The translations under genes and the position numbers were made by a program. 64,000 nucleotides of DNA from Cellulomonas sp. Root930 (GTDB taxonomy: Bacteria; Actinomycetota; Actinomycetes; Actinomycetales; Cellulomonadaceae). Under the pieces are notes generated by a model. The model was not told where the DNA came from. It searched no databases and was given only the letters and a program-made list of their open reading frames with translations. The stretch covers positions 2,278,310 through 2,342,309 of the forward strand of contig LMJI01000001.1 in the NCBI GenBank assembly GCA_001429255.1. Reading direction: 5' to 3'. Positions 7,995-16,751 of the stretch are shown piece after piece; within the stretch, counting starts at the first letter, position 1, and each line of letters opens with the position of its first letter.

Positions 7995-9197
7995 ATGACC
8001 GTCCACGACCCCGTCACCTCCGCGTCCACCGCGCCGCGACGGCACGGCCGGGCACGCGCCGTCGCCACGGTCGCCGCGCTGTGCGCCGTCGCGACGACCG
8101 GTGCGCTCGTCGCCGGCACACCCGCCTACGCCTCCGGCGGGTCGCCGCCCGCGTCGCGCGAGGTGCAGCGCCAGCTCGACGGCCTCGTCCGCGACGCAGG
8201 CTTCCCCGGAGCGCTGGCCACCTACGAGGACGCGCGCGGGCGCAGTCGTGACTACACCGCCGGCGTCGGCAACCTCGAGACCGGCGCCCGGGTGCCGCTC
8301 GACGGCCAGGTGCGCATCGGCAGCAACAGCAAGACGTTCCTCGCGGTGGCCCTCCTGCAGCTGGTCGACGAGGGGACGATCGACCTCGATGCGCCCGTCG
8401 AGACCTATCTGCCCGGCCTGGTCCACGGCGACGGTGTCGACGGCTCCGCGATCACCGTCCGGCAGCTGCTCCAGCACACCAGCGGCCTCCCCAACTACAC
8501 CGCGGTCATGGATCACGACTTCCTGTCGACGCGGCACCACTACGTCGAGCCGCGCGAGCTGCTCGACCTCGCCCTGACGCAGCCGGGCACACCGCCCGGG
8601 TCGCGATGGGACTACAGCAACACCAACTACGTGGTCGCCGGGCTGATCGTGCAGAAGGTCGCCGGACGTCCGCTGGCCGAGGTGATCACCGACCGGGTGA
8701 TCGAGCCGCTGCGCCTGCGGGACACGTACGTGCCGGACCGCGGCGAGGAGAGCCTGCGCGAGCGGCACCCGCTCGGCTACCACGCGACCGAGCCCGGCGG
8801 CGAGCTGCAGGACATCACGGTGCTCGACCCGGCGTGGGCGTGGGCAGCGGGCGACATCGTCTCGACCCCGAGCGACCTCAACTCGTTCTTCGTGGCGCTG
8901 ATGGGCGGCGAGCTCCTGCCGCCCGCGCTGCTGGCGGAGATGCAGACGACCGTCGAGACCCTGCCCGAGCTGCACGGCATGCGGTACGGGCTCGCGCTCA
9001 TGAGCACCCCGTTGAGCTGCGGCGGGGTCGCCTGGGGACACGGCGGGAGCATCCCCGGTTACGAGACCGGCGGCGGGGTGGGTCCGGACGGGCGGTCCGT
9101 GACCGTCGCGGTGACCGCGCTGCCGGCGGCGACCGCCGACCCGGAGCGTGCCGCCGAGCGCCTCGCGCACGCCGTCGACGCGGTGCTCTGCGCATAG
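7995..9197 (+). CDS. Secreted serine hydrolase, beta-lactamase/DD-peptidase fold
   Basis: The 400-residue protein starts with a long Arg-rich Sec signal (residues 1-45, cleavage after TPAYA). The class C/penicillin-binding fold is marked by SNSK near residue 110 (nucleophile Ser and Lys), YSNTN near 207 (the Tyr-x-Asn element) and HGGSIPG near 350 (replacing the KTG box). This set is typical of D-alanyl-D-alanine carboxypeptidase or esterase family members. The ATG at 7995 follows CCGAGGAG at ideal spacing. Substrate (peptidoglycan, drug or ester) cannot be told from sequence. Confidence 0.88.
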   Translation: MTVHDPVTSASTAPRRHGRARAVATVAALCAVATTGALVAGTPAYASGGSPPASREVQRQLDGLVRDAGFPGALATYEDARGRSRDYTAGVGNLETGARVPLDGQVRIGSNSKTFLAVALLQLVDEGTIDLDAPVETYLPGLVHGDGVDGSAITVRQLLQHTSGLPNYTAVMDHDFLSTRHHYVEPRELLDLALTQPGTPPGSRWDYSNTNYVVAGLIVQKVAGRPLAEVITDRVIEPLRLRDTYVPDRGEESLRERHPLGYHATEPGGELQDITVLDPAWAWAAGDIVSTPSDLNSFFVALMGGELLPPALLAEMQTTVETLPELHGMRYGLALMSTPLSCGGVAWGHGGSIPGYETGGGVGPDGRSVTVAVTALPAATADPERAAERLAHAVDAVLCA

Positions 9198-9229
9198 TCG
9201 GCCGCCCTCGGCGGTGGCAGCATGTGGGC

Positions 9230-9457
9230 ATGGCGCTCGTCCGCTACACGGCGGCCGCCGCCGAGGCCGCCGGCACCGCCGCCGAGCAGGTACCCGCCTC
9301 GACGGTCGGTGAGCTGCGGGCGCAGGTGCTCACCCGGCACGGCGGTGAGCTGGCCCAGCTGATCGGTCGGTGCTCGTTCGTGGTCGACGGTGTGGCCTCC
9401 GACGACGGGGCTGCGCTCGGGCCGAGCGACGTCGTCGACGTGGTCCCGGACCTCTGA
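9230..9457 (+). CDS. MoaD/ThiS-like protein lacking the C-terminal Gly-Gly
   Basis: This 75-residue beta-grasp protein (MALVRYTAAAAEAAG, then STVGELRAQVLTRHG, CSFVVDGV and LGPSDVVDVVPDL) matches MoaD/ThiS sulfur carriers along its length. Family members normally end in PPxxGG, whose last Gly is adenylated and thiocarboxylated. Here the frame stops at VVPDL, and no shifted frame restores a Gly-Gly. It is therefore unlikely to carry sulfur for molybdopterin synthesis as it stands. It lies alone between the hydrolase and the epimerase gene, with no moa genes adjacent. Confidence 0.72.
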   Translation: MALVRYTAAAAEAAGTAAEQVPASTVGELRAQVLTRHGGELAQLIGRCSFVVDGVASDDGAALGPSDVVDVVPDL

Positions 9458-9505
9458 GGGCGCGGTCGCGATGCGGGTGGGCGCAACTGGTGCGAGCGTG
9501 TGCGC

Positions 9506-10531
9506 ATGAGAGTCGTCGTGGTCGGTGCCAGCGGGAACGTCGGCACGGCTCTCCTGCGGCGGTTCAGCGACGACGCCACCGTCACCTCGGTGGTCGGCGT
9601 CGCGCGACGCGTGCCCCCTGGCACGCCGGCAGCCCCGTACCGCGTCGCCACGTGGGTCGGGTGCGACGTCGCCGCGCCGACCGCGGTCGACGTCCTGGTT
9701 CCCGCCTTCGCCGGCGCCGACGCCGTGGTCCACCTCGCGTGGGCCGTCCAGCCCAGCCACGACCGCCGCCGGCTGCACGACGTGAACGTGTCGGGCACCC
9801 GGCACGTCCTCGACGCCGCGCGGCGCGCGGGGGTCCCGCACGTCGTGGTCGCCTCGAGCGTCGGCGCGTACTCGCCCGCTCCGGACGACGTCCCGCGCGG
9901 CGAGGGCTGGGCGACCGGCGGGGTGCGGTCGTCGTCGTACAGCGTCGACAAGGCGGCGGTCGAGCGGACCCTCGACGAGTTCGAGGCGGTGCACGCGGAC
10001 CTCGCGATCGCCCGAGTACGGGCGGCGCTCGTGTTCCAGCAGGCAGCCGGGCACGAGATCTCGCGGTACTTCCTCGGACCGTGGGCGCCCCGGCGGGCGA
10101 TCGGTGGACACCTCCCGGTGCTGCCCTGGCCGGCGGGCCTGCGGCTCCAGGTGGTGCACGCGGACGACGTCGCGTCCACGTACCGGGAGGCCGTCGTCCG
10201 GCGCGTGAGGGGGCCGTTCAACGTCGCCGCCCCGGACGTGCTGCGCGGCCAGGACGTCGCCGACGTCGTCTCGCGCGGGAGGGTGCGCGAGGTCGACGTG
10301 GCCGGCACCCGCAGGCTCCTCGCGGCCGCCTGGCACGCGCGCGCCGTGCCCGTCGGTCCCGGGTGGCTGGACATGGCCCTCGCCGTGCCGCTGCTCGACA
10401 CGTCCCGCGCGGAGCGTGAGCTGGGTTGGCGGCCGGCCTGGTCGGCGGCCGAGACGCTCCGGGACATGGTGTCGGGGATCGCGGCCGGGGCGGGGACCGC
10501 GAGCCGGCCGCTGCGGCCGCGGCGCCGGTGA
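9506..10531 (+). CDS. NAD(P)-dependent epimerase/dehydratase family protein
   Basis: This 341-residue extended short-chain dehydrogenase has the N-terminal Rossmann motif GASGNVG (residues 7-13), an Asp-rich second strand, HLAWAVQPSHD, and active-site-like SSSYSVDK with Tyr-x3-Lys. The C-terminal part has the NAD-epimerase substrate lobe (FNVAAPDVLRGQDVADVV and RELGWRPAWSAAETLRD). The substrate is unknown. The ATG at 9506 is preferred to the GTG two codons upstream. The DsbA-like gene starts 19 bp downstream, so cotranscription is likely. Confidence 0.82.
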   Translation: MRVVVVGASGNVGTALLRRFSDDATVTSVVGVARRVPPGTPAAPYRVATWVGCDVAAPTAVDVLVPAFAGADAVVHLAWAVQPSHDRRRLHDVNVSGTRHVLDAARRAGVPHVVVASSVGAYSPAPDDVPRGEGWATGGVRSSSYSVDKAAVERTLDEFEAVHADLAIARVRAALVFQQAAGHEISRYFLGPWAPRRAIGGHLPVLPWPAGLRLQVVHADDVASTYREAVVRRVRGPFNVAAPDVLRGQDVADVVSRGRVREVDVAGTRRLLAAAWHARAVPVGPGWLDMALAVPLLDTSRAERELGWRPAWSAAETLRDMVSGIAAGAGTASRPLRPRRR

Positions 10532-10550
10532 GCCTGGCATCCTCGACGGC

Positions 10551-11060
10551 ATGACCGACGACATCTCCGCCGAGCGACACGTCTACGGCCGCGCTGACGC
10601 CCCGATCACCGTCCTCGAGTTCGGTGACCTGGAGTGCCCGTACTGCCGCGCCGCCGCACCGGCCCTGCGGCAGCTGGTCGACACCTCCGACGGGCAGGTG
10701 CGCCTGGTGTGGCGGCACTTCCCGCTGTTCGAGGTGCACCCGTCGGCCCTCTCGGCGGCGCTCGCGGCGGAGGCGGCGGGCGCCCACGGGAAGTTCTGGG
10801 ACATGCACGACGAGCTGTTCAGCCACCAGGACCGGCTGGCCGACCCGGACCTGCGTGCCGCCGCGGTGCGGCTCGGGCTCGACCCCGACGAGGTGGCGGG
10901 CGACGGTGCGCAGGCGTACGCCCCGGCGATCTCCGCCGACTACTCCGCGGGCATCGAGCTGGGCGTGCGGGGGACGCCGACGGTGTTCGTCGGAGGTACA
11001 CGGTTCCACGGCAAGGTGACGCTGGACCGGCTGCGCGAGGCCGTGGAGGCGGTGCGATGA
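10551..11060 (+). CDS. DsbA-family thioredoxin-fold oxidoreductase
   Basis: The 169-residue protein has a CPYC active site at Cys29-Cys32 within FGDLECPYCRAAAP and the cis-Pro loop VRGTPTVFVGG, as in DsbA/FrnE thioredoxins. The helical insertion (KFWDMHDELFSHQDRL) is characteristic. No signal peptide or membrane anchor is seen, so it probably acts in the cytoplasm, for example in redox or detoxification reactions. Its stop overlaps the next start (ATGA, 11057-11060), coupling it to the SDR gene. Confidence 0.85.
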   Translation: MTDDISAERHVYGRADAPITVLEFGDLECPYCRAAAPALRQLVDTSDGQVRLVWRHFPLFEVHPSALSAALAAEAAGAHGKFWDMHDELFSHQDRLADPDLRAAAVRLGLDPDEVAGDGAQAYAPAISADYSAGIELGVRGTPTVFVGGTRFHGKVTLDRLREAVEAVR

Positions 11061-11845
11061 GGACCGCACTGGTCACCGGCGCCGGCCGTGGCATCGGCCG
11101 GGGGATCGCGCTCGGTCTGGCCCGGGCCGGGTACGCGGTCGCCCTGGTCGGCCGCACACGCGCGCACCTCGACGCGGTCGCCCAGGAGATCGGCGGGGAC
11201 GTGTGCGTGGCCGCCGCCGACCTCGTGGACGGGACCGCGGTCCTCGACGCGGTCGCCCGGGTGGAGGAGGAGCTCGGCGGCATCGGGCTGCTGGTGAACA
11301 ACGCGGGCGTGATCGAGCGGGCCGAGGTGCCGTTCGTCGACGACGACGTCGAGGACTCCTGGCGGGTCATCGAGGCGAACGTGCGCGGTCCGCTGCTGGT
11401 CACGCACGCGGTGCTGCCGGGGATGCTCGCGCGCGGCGACGGCCGGGTGCTGAACCTGAACTCCGGCGCCGGGCACCGCGCGATGACCAGCTACACGGGC
11501 TACGCGATCAGCAAGGGGGCGCTCGCCCGGTTCACCACGCAGCTCGACGCCCAGTACCGCGACCGGGGGATCCGCGTGCTCGACCTCGCCCCCGGGCACG
11601 TCGAGACGGCGATGACGACGTCGATGCCGCTGCACGAGGGCCGGACGCAGTGGACACCCGTCGAGGCCGTCGCGGAGCTGGTCCGGGCGTTCGGCGACGG
11701 GGAGCTCGACGCGCTGTCGGGGCGGTTCGTGCGCGCCGGGACGGACACCGTGGAGTCGCTGCGGGCGGCGACCCCGCAGATCCTGGCCACCCACGCGCGC
11801 ACGCTCCGGCTGGGTGCGTACGGCGACGAGGACCCGGTGGCGTGA
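11057..11845 (+). CDS. Short-chain dehydrogenase/reductase
   Basis: This 262-residue classical SDR has a TGAGRGIG cofactor motif at residues 7-14, NNAG near 78, a catalytic Ser in LNLNSGAGH and YAISK near 150 (Tyr-x3-Lys). The oxidoreductase would use NAD(P)H on an unidentified alcohol or ketone. It overlaps the DsbA-like gene by 4 bp and the SRPBCC gene by 1 bp (TGATG), so these are coupled. Confidence 0.88.
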   Translation: MRTALVTGAGRGIGRGIALGLARAGYAVALVGRTRAHLDAVAQEIGGDVCVAAADLVDGTAVLDAVARVEEELGGIGLLVNNAGVIERAEVPFVDDDVEDSWRVIEANVRGPLLVTHAVLPGMLARGDGRVLNLNSGAGHRAMTSYTGYAISKGALARFTTQLDAQYRDRGIRVLDLAPGHVETAMTTSMPLHEGRTQWTPVEAVAELVRAFGDGELDALSGRFVRAGTDTVESLRAATPQILATHARTLRLGAYGDEDPVA

Positions 11846-12270
11846 TGGAGCCGATCCGCCACCAGCTCGTGGTCGCCTGCACCCCCGTCGAAGCGTTCGA
11901 CGCCTGGGTCGACGACATCGGCCGGTGGTGGCACCCCGACTACACGCCCGACCCGGTCGGGTTCCGCGGGGCGGGGATCGAGGCGCGGGTGGGCGGTCGC
12001 GTCTACCTGGTCGACGCCGCGCTCGGTGAGGTCGAGTGGGGTCGGGTGCTGGCGATCGCGCGCGGCGCCCTCGTCGTGCACACCTCGACGCTCGGTCAGG
12101 ATCCCGCGCACCCGAGCCGGATCTCCGTGCAGTTCGTGCCGCTCGACGAGGGCGGGACGCGCCTCGAGCTCGCGCACGAGGGCTGGGACGAGACCAACGC
12201 GGAGTTCCGGCACAAGTTCACGGACTGGCCCCTGATCCTCGCCCGCTACGCACAGTTCGTCGGCTCGTGA
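11845..12270 (+). CDS. SRPBCC/AHSA1-domain protein
   Basis: The 141-residue START-like protein has IRHQLVVACTPVEAFDAWVD (first strand and helix), GRWWHP, EARVGGRVY, FVPLDEGGTRLELAHEGW and a C-terminal helix with FTDWPLILARYAQFV. This matches the AHSA1 (SRPBCC) family, which has a hydrophobic ligand pocket and is common in actinobacteria; roles range from ligand binding to stress response. Start and stop overlap both neighbours by 1-4 bp. No specific function can be assigned. Confidence 0.8.
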   Translation: MEPIRHQLVVACTPVEAFDAWVDDIGRWWHPDYTPDPVGFRGAGIEARVGGRVYLVDAALGEVEWGRVLAIARGALVVHTSTLGQDPAHPSRISVQFVPLDEGGTRLELAHEGWDETNAEFRHKFTDWPLILARYAQFVGS

Positions 12271-13988
12271 CCGGGGTCGGCGCAGGCGTGTCACCCGACC
12301 CGGGGACCACCGGCGTCGAGGTCTCGCCCGACCCGGGCGAGACCCTGCTGCAGCCGACGCCGACGCCGACCACGACCGACGCACCCACGACCCCTGCGCC
12401 CGCGCCGACGGAAGCTGTCACCCCTGCGGAGTCGGCGACCGCGGAGCCGGTGCCGACCGCGCCCGAGGAGTCACCGTCGCAGGCGCCGGCGCCCACCGAG
12501 ACCGTGGTGGTCGAGGTGCCGTGGACCGTGGACCCCGCGGTCACCAGCTCGACGATCCCGCTCGGGGCGATCATCACTGCGCTGGTCGTCCTCGTCCTCG
12601 CGGCGACCGCCCTGGCGGTGCTCTTCCGGCGCAACCGCAGGCTCCGGCCGGCGGGGGTGCCCGCGTCGGCCGCCCTCGAAGCGGCCGCCACGACGACCGA
12701 GATCGGCGTGCTGGACGACGCGCACGCCGTCGCGCTGCCGACCGAGCCGTCCGTCGACACCGTGGCGACCGTCCGGTTCCTCATGGTGCTCGGCGAGGCG
12801 ATGATCGACTCGAGCGCGCCGGTCGTGCAGGTGACCCGGACGCTCGAGCGGGTGGCGGCGATCAACGGCGCCCCGGACGTGGAGATCATCGCGCTGCCCA
12901 CCGCGCTCCTCGTCTCGGTGCCGGGGCGGACGTCGATGCAGACCGCTGCGTCGTCGGCCGGCTGGCGACAGCTGCGCCTGCACCAGGTCCAGGACGTGCT
13001 CGGCGTCGCCGACGAGGCGGAGTCCGGCTCCCTCGACCCGGACGACGGTGCGGCCCGGATCGAGACAGCCGTGTCGGCGCCCCCGCTGTACAGCGGGGGC
13101 GTCCGCATCCTCGGGTACGTCGGGGTCTGCGCGGGCCTCGCGATGATCCTCGGCGGCAGCCTGGTGGACGTCCTCGTCGCGTCCGTGCTCGGTGCCGCGA
13201 TCGCCGGCCTGCAGGTCGCCGCCGCCCGACTGCCCGCCGCCTACCAGGCGCTCGTGGTGCTCAGCTGCGCGTTCGTCGTCGCCGCCGCGGTGTTCCTGCT
13301 GTCCCGGACGGGGATCGACGTCGGCACGCTCGTGCCGCTCGTGGCACCCCTGGTCACGTTCCTGCCCGGGGCCCTGCTCACCACCGCGGCGATCGACCTG
13401 GCCACCCGGCAGATGATCGCGGGCGCCGCGCGCCTCGCCGCCGGGACCATGCAGCTCGTGCTCCTGGCGCTGGGCATCACCGGCGCCGCCGCACTGGTCG
13501 GCGTCCCCGCGTCCGAGCTCGGCTCCGCGGCGTCCCAGCCGCTCGGGTGGGCCGGGCCGTGGCTCGGGGTGCTGGTCTTCGGCACGGGCGTGGTGTTCCA
13601 CCACTGCGCCCGACGCTCCGCGCTCCCGTGGATCCTGCTCGTGCTCGTCGTCGCCTACGCCGGGCAGGTGGTGGGCGGGCTGTTCTTCGGCGGGGTGTTC
13701 TCCGCGTTCATCGGGGCGGCGCTCATGACGCCGGTCGCGATGTTCGCCGCGACGCGGCCGACCGGGCCGCCCGCGCTGGTCGGGTTCCTGCCGGGCTTCT
13801 GGCTGCTGGTGCCCGGTGCGCTCGGCCTCGTCGGGGTGACCTCGATCCTCGGTGAGGACGCCCAGGCGCTGAACACCGTGGTCACGGCCGGCACGACGAT
13901 GGTCGCGATCTCGCTGGGGGTGCTCGCGGGGATCGCGCTCGGGTCCGCCGTCGGGCGGCGCGTCGGGCTGGCGGTGACGCGGTTCTAG
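12267..13988 (+). CDS. ThrE-type threonine/serine exporter with Pro/Thr-rich N terminus
   Basis: This 573-residue membrane protein carries both halves of the ThrE family. The DUF1212 part (TVRFLMVLGEAMIDSSAPVV to ALLVSVPG) is followed by membrane helices, then the ThrE_2 part with GGLFFGGVFSAFIGAALMTP and GFLPGFWLLVPGALG; about ten helices in all. Unlike Corynebacterium ThrE, it begins with about 90 residues rich in Pro/Thr/Glu and an extra transmembrane helix (TIPLGAIITALVVLVLAATA). The GTG at 12267 overlaps the preceding stop; a GTG at 12288 is an alternative. It likely exports small amino acids or related metabolites. Confidence 0.82.
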   Translation: MTGVGAGVSPDPGTTGVEVSPDPGETLLQPTPTPTTTDAPTTPAPAPTEAVTPAESATAEPVPTAPEESPSQAPAPTETVVVEVPWTVDPAVTSSTIPLGAIITALVVLVLAATALAVLFRRNRRLRPAGVPASAALEAAATTTEIGVLDDAHAVALPTEPSVDTVATVRFLMVLGEAMIDSSAPVVQVTRTLERVAAINGAPDVEIIALPTALLVSVPGRTSMQTAASSAGWRQLRLHQVQDVLGVADEAESGSLDPDDGAARIETAVSAPPLYSGGVRILGYVGVCAGLAMILGGSLVDVLVASVLGAAIAGLQVAAARLPAAYQALVVLSCAFVVAAAVFLLSRTGIDVGTLVPLVAPLVTFLPGALLTTAAIDLATRQMIAGAARLAAGTMQLVLLALGITGAAALVGVPASELGSAASQPLGWAGPWLGVLVFGTGVVFHHCARRSALPWILLVLVVAYAGQVVGGLFFGGVFSAFIGAALMTPVAMFAATRPTGPPALVGFLPGFWLLVPGALGLVGVTSILGEDAQALNTVVTAGTTMVAISLGVLAGIALGSAVGRRVGLAVTRF

Positions 13989-15358
13989 GCGGGTGCCCGC
14001 CACGGCAGGGGTGGCAGCGGCGGCGGGGCGTCGCTGAGCGGTGAGCACAGCGGCAGCTTCTCGCCGAGCCACCGCAGCAGGATCGAGCCGAGCACCGCGG
14101 CGGTGAGCGACCCGGCCAGGATCCCGATCTTCGCGTTCTCCAGGTGCTGGGCGTCGTCGAACGCGAGCTCGGCGATGAACAGCGAGATGGTGAACCCGAT
14201 GCCCGCGAGCACGGCGCCGCCGAGCAGGTGACCCCACCGCACGCGGCCGGGCAGCTCGCCCAGCCCGAACCGGATCGCCAGGGTGGCCGCGCCGGTGATG
14301 CCGATGGCGTTGCCGAGCACGAGCGCCACGGCGACCCCGATGGCCAGCCGGGACTGGGCCGCGGCCTGGAGCGACTCCAGGTTCAACCGGATGCCCGCGT
14401 TGGCCAGCCCGAACAGGGGCACCACGACGAACGCGCTCCACGGGTGCAGGATCCGCTGCAGCCGGTCGCTGGTCGGCACCGCGGCACGTGCCGCCAGCTC
14501 CGCGAGGTGCTCGCGCTCGGCGGTGGCGTCGTCGATCAGCTTGCGCCCGTAGCCGGCGACCTCGTCGATGGTCTCCTGGTCCGGTGGCCGGGCGGGGACG
14601 AGCAGGCCGATGATCACGCCGGCCAGGGTGGCGTGCACGCCCGACGCCTGCACCGCGAACCAGAGCGCGATCCCAGCGACGACGTAGGGCGCGAGCTGCC
14701 ACACCTTGAGCCAGCGCAGCATGAGGATCCCGACCACGACCGCCGCGGCGAGGGCGAGCGCGGCCATGTCGACCTCGTCGGTGTAGAAGATCGACATCAC
14801 GGTGATCGCGCCGATGTCGTCGACGATCGCGAGCGTGAGCAGGAACAGGCGCAGGCGGTCGGGGCACTTGGGGCCGAACAGGGCGAGGATGCCGACGAGG
14901 AACGCGGTGTCCGTCGACATGACGACGCCCCACCCGTGCGCGGCGTCCGTGCCGCCGTTGAACGCCAGGTAGATGAGCACCGGGACGAGCAGGCCACCGA
15001 GGGCGCCGAGGGCGGGGACGGCGACGGTCCGCTTGTCGCGCAGCTCCCCGGTGGTGGCCTCGCGGCTGATCTCGAGGCCGACCACCGCGAAGAAGATGGC
15101 CATCGCGGCGTCGTTGACCCAGTGGTGCAGGTCCAGGTCGATGCCCCAGCTGCCCACGTGGAACCCCGCGGAGGTGTGCCAGAGCGACTCGTAGGAGTCC
15201 GCGAACGGGGAGTTGACCCAGACGAGGGCGACGACGGTGGCGGCGAGCAGGTAGACGGCACTGCCGGCCTCGTTGGTGAGGAAGTTCTTCACCGACGGCT
15301 GCAGACCGGGCAGCGAGACCCGCAGGGACGGGCCGGGGGAGGTCGAGGTCGTCGACAT
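13985..15358 (-). CDS. nhaA: Na+/H+ antiporter NhaA
   Basis: The 457-residue inner-membrane antiporter exchanges Na+ or Li+ for protons in pH and salt homeostasis. NhaA landmarks include FFAVVGLEISREATTGELRD, STDTAFLVGILALFG, LLTLAIVDDIGAITVM (the adjacent Asp pair of the ion site), GVHATLAGVIIGLLVP and FGLANAGIRL. It has about 12 hydrophobic segments. The ATG at 15358 (MSTTSTSPG) was chosen over an upstream frame extension. Its 3-prime end overlaps thrE by 4 bp in convergent orientation. Confidence 0.93.
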   Translation of the reverse strand: MSTTSTSPGPSLRVSLPGLQPSVKNFLTNEAGSAVYLLAATVVALVWVNSPFADSYESLWHTSAGFHVGSWGIDLDLHHWVNDAAMAIFFAVVGLEISREATTGELRDKRTVAVPALGALGGLLVPVLIYLAFNGGTDAAHGWGVVMSTDTAFLVGILALFGPKCPDRLRLFLLTLAIVDDIGAITVMSIFYTDEVDMAALALAAAVVVGILMLRWLKVWQLAPYVVAGIALWFAVQASGVHATLAGVIIGLLVPARPPDQETIDEVAGYGRKLIDDATAEREHLAELAARAAVPTSDRLQRILHPWSAFVVVPLFGLANAGIRLNLESLQAAAQSRLAIGVAVALVLGNAIGITGAATLAIRFGLGELPGRVRWGHLLGGAVLAGIGFTISLFIAELAFDDAQHLENAKIGILAGSLTAAVLGSILLRWLGEKLPLCSPLSDAPPPLPPLPWRAPA

Positions 15359-15413
15359 GCGGATCAAGGTCGCAGGTGATCGACCAGGACGCAACGGGCG
15401 TTCGCCCTCGGCG

Positions 15414-16256
15414 TCAGATGTACTTCTCGGGGTCCCCGAGCAGCTTGGCCACGTGGTTCGGGACGTAGGTGGACAGCTCGCGCGACGGACGCTCGTACCC
15501 GGTCGACGCGGACGGTCGGGCGGGGAGCTTCACCTTGTCGTGCGGGACGTCCTTGTACGGGATGGTGGAGAGCAGGTGGCTGATCATGTTGAGCCGGGCG
15601 TGCTTCTTGATGTCCGACTCCACGACGAACCACGGGCTCCCGATCGTGTCCGTGTGCACCATCATCTCGTCCTTGGCCTTCGAGTAGTCCTCCCACCGGC
15701 TGATCGACTCGAGGTCCATCGGGCTCAGCTTCCACTGCCGCAGCGGGTCGTTCAGCCGCGACCGGAACCGCTTGAGCTGCTCCTTGTCGGACACGGAGAA
15801 CCAGTACTTGCGCAGCAGGATGCCGTCCTCGATGAGCATCTGCTCGAAGATCGGCGTCTGGCGCATGAACCGGTCGTACTCCTCCGGCGTGCAGAAGCCC
15901 ATGACCTTCTCCACGCCCGCCCGGTTGTACCAGGAGCGGTCGAACAGGACGACCTCGCCCGCGGTGGGGAGCTGCGCCACGTAGCGCTGGTAGTACCACT
16001 GGCCCTTCTCGCGCTCGGTCGGTGTGGGGAGGGCTGCGATGCGCACGATGCGGGGGCTGAGGTACTCCGCGATGCGCTTGATCGTGCCGCCCTTGCCGGC
16101 TGCGTCGCGACCCTCGAACACCACGACGATCCGCGTGCCGGTCTCCTTGGCCCACAGCTGCACCCTCACCAGCTCGGCCTGGAGCCGCGACAGCTCCGCC
16201 TCGTAGACGTCGTTCGGAACCTTGTCCTGGTGCTTCCTGCCGGACTTCTTCGCCAT
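15414..16256 (-). CDS. ppk2: Polyphosphate kinase 2
   Basis: The 280-residue PPK2 phosphorylates nucleoside diphosphates with polyphosphate. Walker A is FEGRDAAGKGGT (residues 48-58) and Walker B is VVLFDRSWYNRAGVE, with lid residues in EREKGQWYYQRYV. The later IEDGILLRKYWFSVSDKEQ and WEDYSKAKDEMM complete the family pattern. The length fits the single-domain, NDP-using class I enzymes. Transcribed separately from nhaA, 55 bp away; no ppx or ppk1 gene lies nearby. Confidence 0.92.
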   Translation of the reverse strand: MAKKSGRKHQDKVPNDVYEAELSRLQAELVRVQLWAKETGTRIVVVFEGRDAAGKGGTIKRIAEYLSPRIVRIAALPTPTEREKGQWYYQRYVAQLPTAGEVVLFDRSWYNRAGVEKVMGFCTPEEYDRFMRQTPIFEQMLIEDGILLRKYWFSVSDKEQLKRFRSRLNDPLRQWKLSPMDLESISRWEDYSKAKDEMMVHTDTIGSPWFVVESDIKKHARLNMISHLLSTIPYKDVPHDKVKLPARPSASTGYERPSRELSTYVPNHVAKLLGDPEKYI

Positions 16257-16320
16257 GCCCGGACGCTACCGGCAGGGAGGGGCTTCCGCCCGAGTTCCGC
16301 ACCTGCGGTCTGAGCGGCTC

Positions 16321-16348
16321 TGGACAGTCGCTTCTGCGGCACTACGAT
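16321..16348 (+). promoter_or_regulatory. Promoter of the HTH-TOBE/modABC operon
   Basis: TGGACA at 16321-16326 and TACGAT at 16343-16348 are separated by 16 bp. TACGAT ends 7 nt before the GTG at 16356, so transcription should start at or next to the start codon, giving a leaderless mRNA. Confidence 0.6.
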
Positions 16349-16355
16349 CGCGTTC

Positions 16356-16751
16356 GTGACCGACTACCGGATCAGCGAGGCCGCCGAGCTGCTGGGCGTC
16401 AGCGACGACACCGTGCGCCGCTGGGTCGAGTCGGGGGCCCTGGAGGCACGGACCGACCACGCCGGCCGCAGCGTCGTCGGCGGCGTCGAGCTCGCTGCGC
16501 TGGCCGTCGAGCGTGCCCGGACTCCCGAGGACCCCTCCGCCGGCACCAGCTCGGCGCGCAACCGGCTGACCGGCCTGGTGACGCGGATCCTCTCCGACAC
16601 GGTGATGTCCCAGGTCGAGCTGCAGGCCGGTCCGTTCCGGCTGGTGTCGCTCATGTCCACCGAGGCGGTGCGCGAGCTCGGGCTCGAGGTGGGCTCACGC
16701 GCGACCGCCGTGGTCAAGGCGACGACCGTGCTCGTCGAGACGCCACGATGA
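16356..16751 (+). CDS. HTH-TOBE molybdenum-binding protein (ModE-like)
   Basis: This 131-residue two-domain protein has an excisionase/MerR-like helix-turn-helix at residues 4-28 (YRISEAAELLGVSDDTVRRW) and a C-terminal TOBE (Mop) domain from about residue 67 (NRLTGLVTRILSDTVMSQVE to VVKATTVLVE). Mop domains bind oxyanions such as molybdate, so it may sense molybdate and regulate the operon or act as a molybdenum pool. It is first in a unit with modABC, whose ATG overlaps its stop by 4 bp. The GTG start directly follows a -10 hexamer. Confidence 0.85.
   Translation: MTDYRISEAAELLGVSDDTVRRWVESGALEARTDHAGRSVVGGVELAALAVERARTPEDPSAGTSSARNRLTGLVTRILSDTVMSQVELQAGPFRLVSLMSTEAVRELGLEVGSRATAVVKATTVLVETPR

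Noticed and set aside
8606..9229. N-terminal extension of the MoaD-like protein
   Set aside because: The open frame runs through the hydrolase gene out of frame. The ATG at 9230 starts exactly at the beta-grasp first strand.
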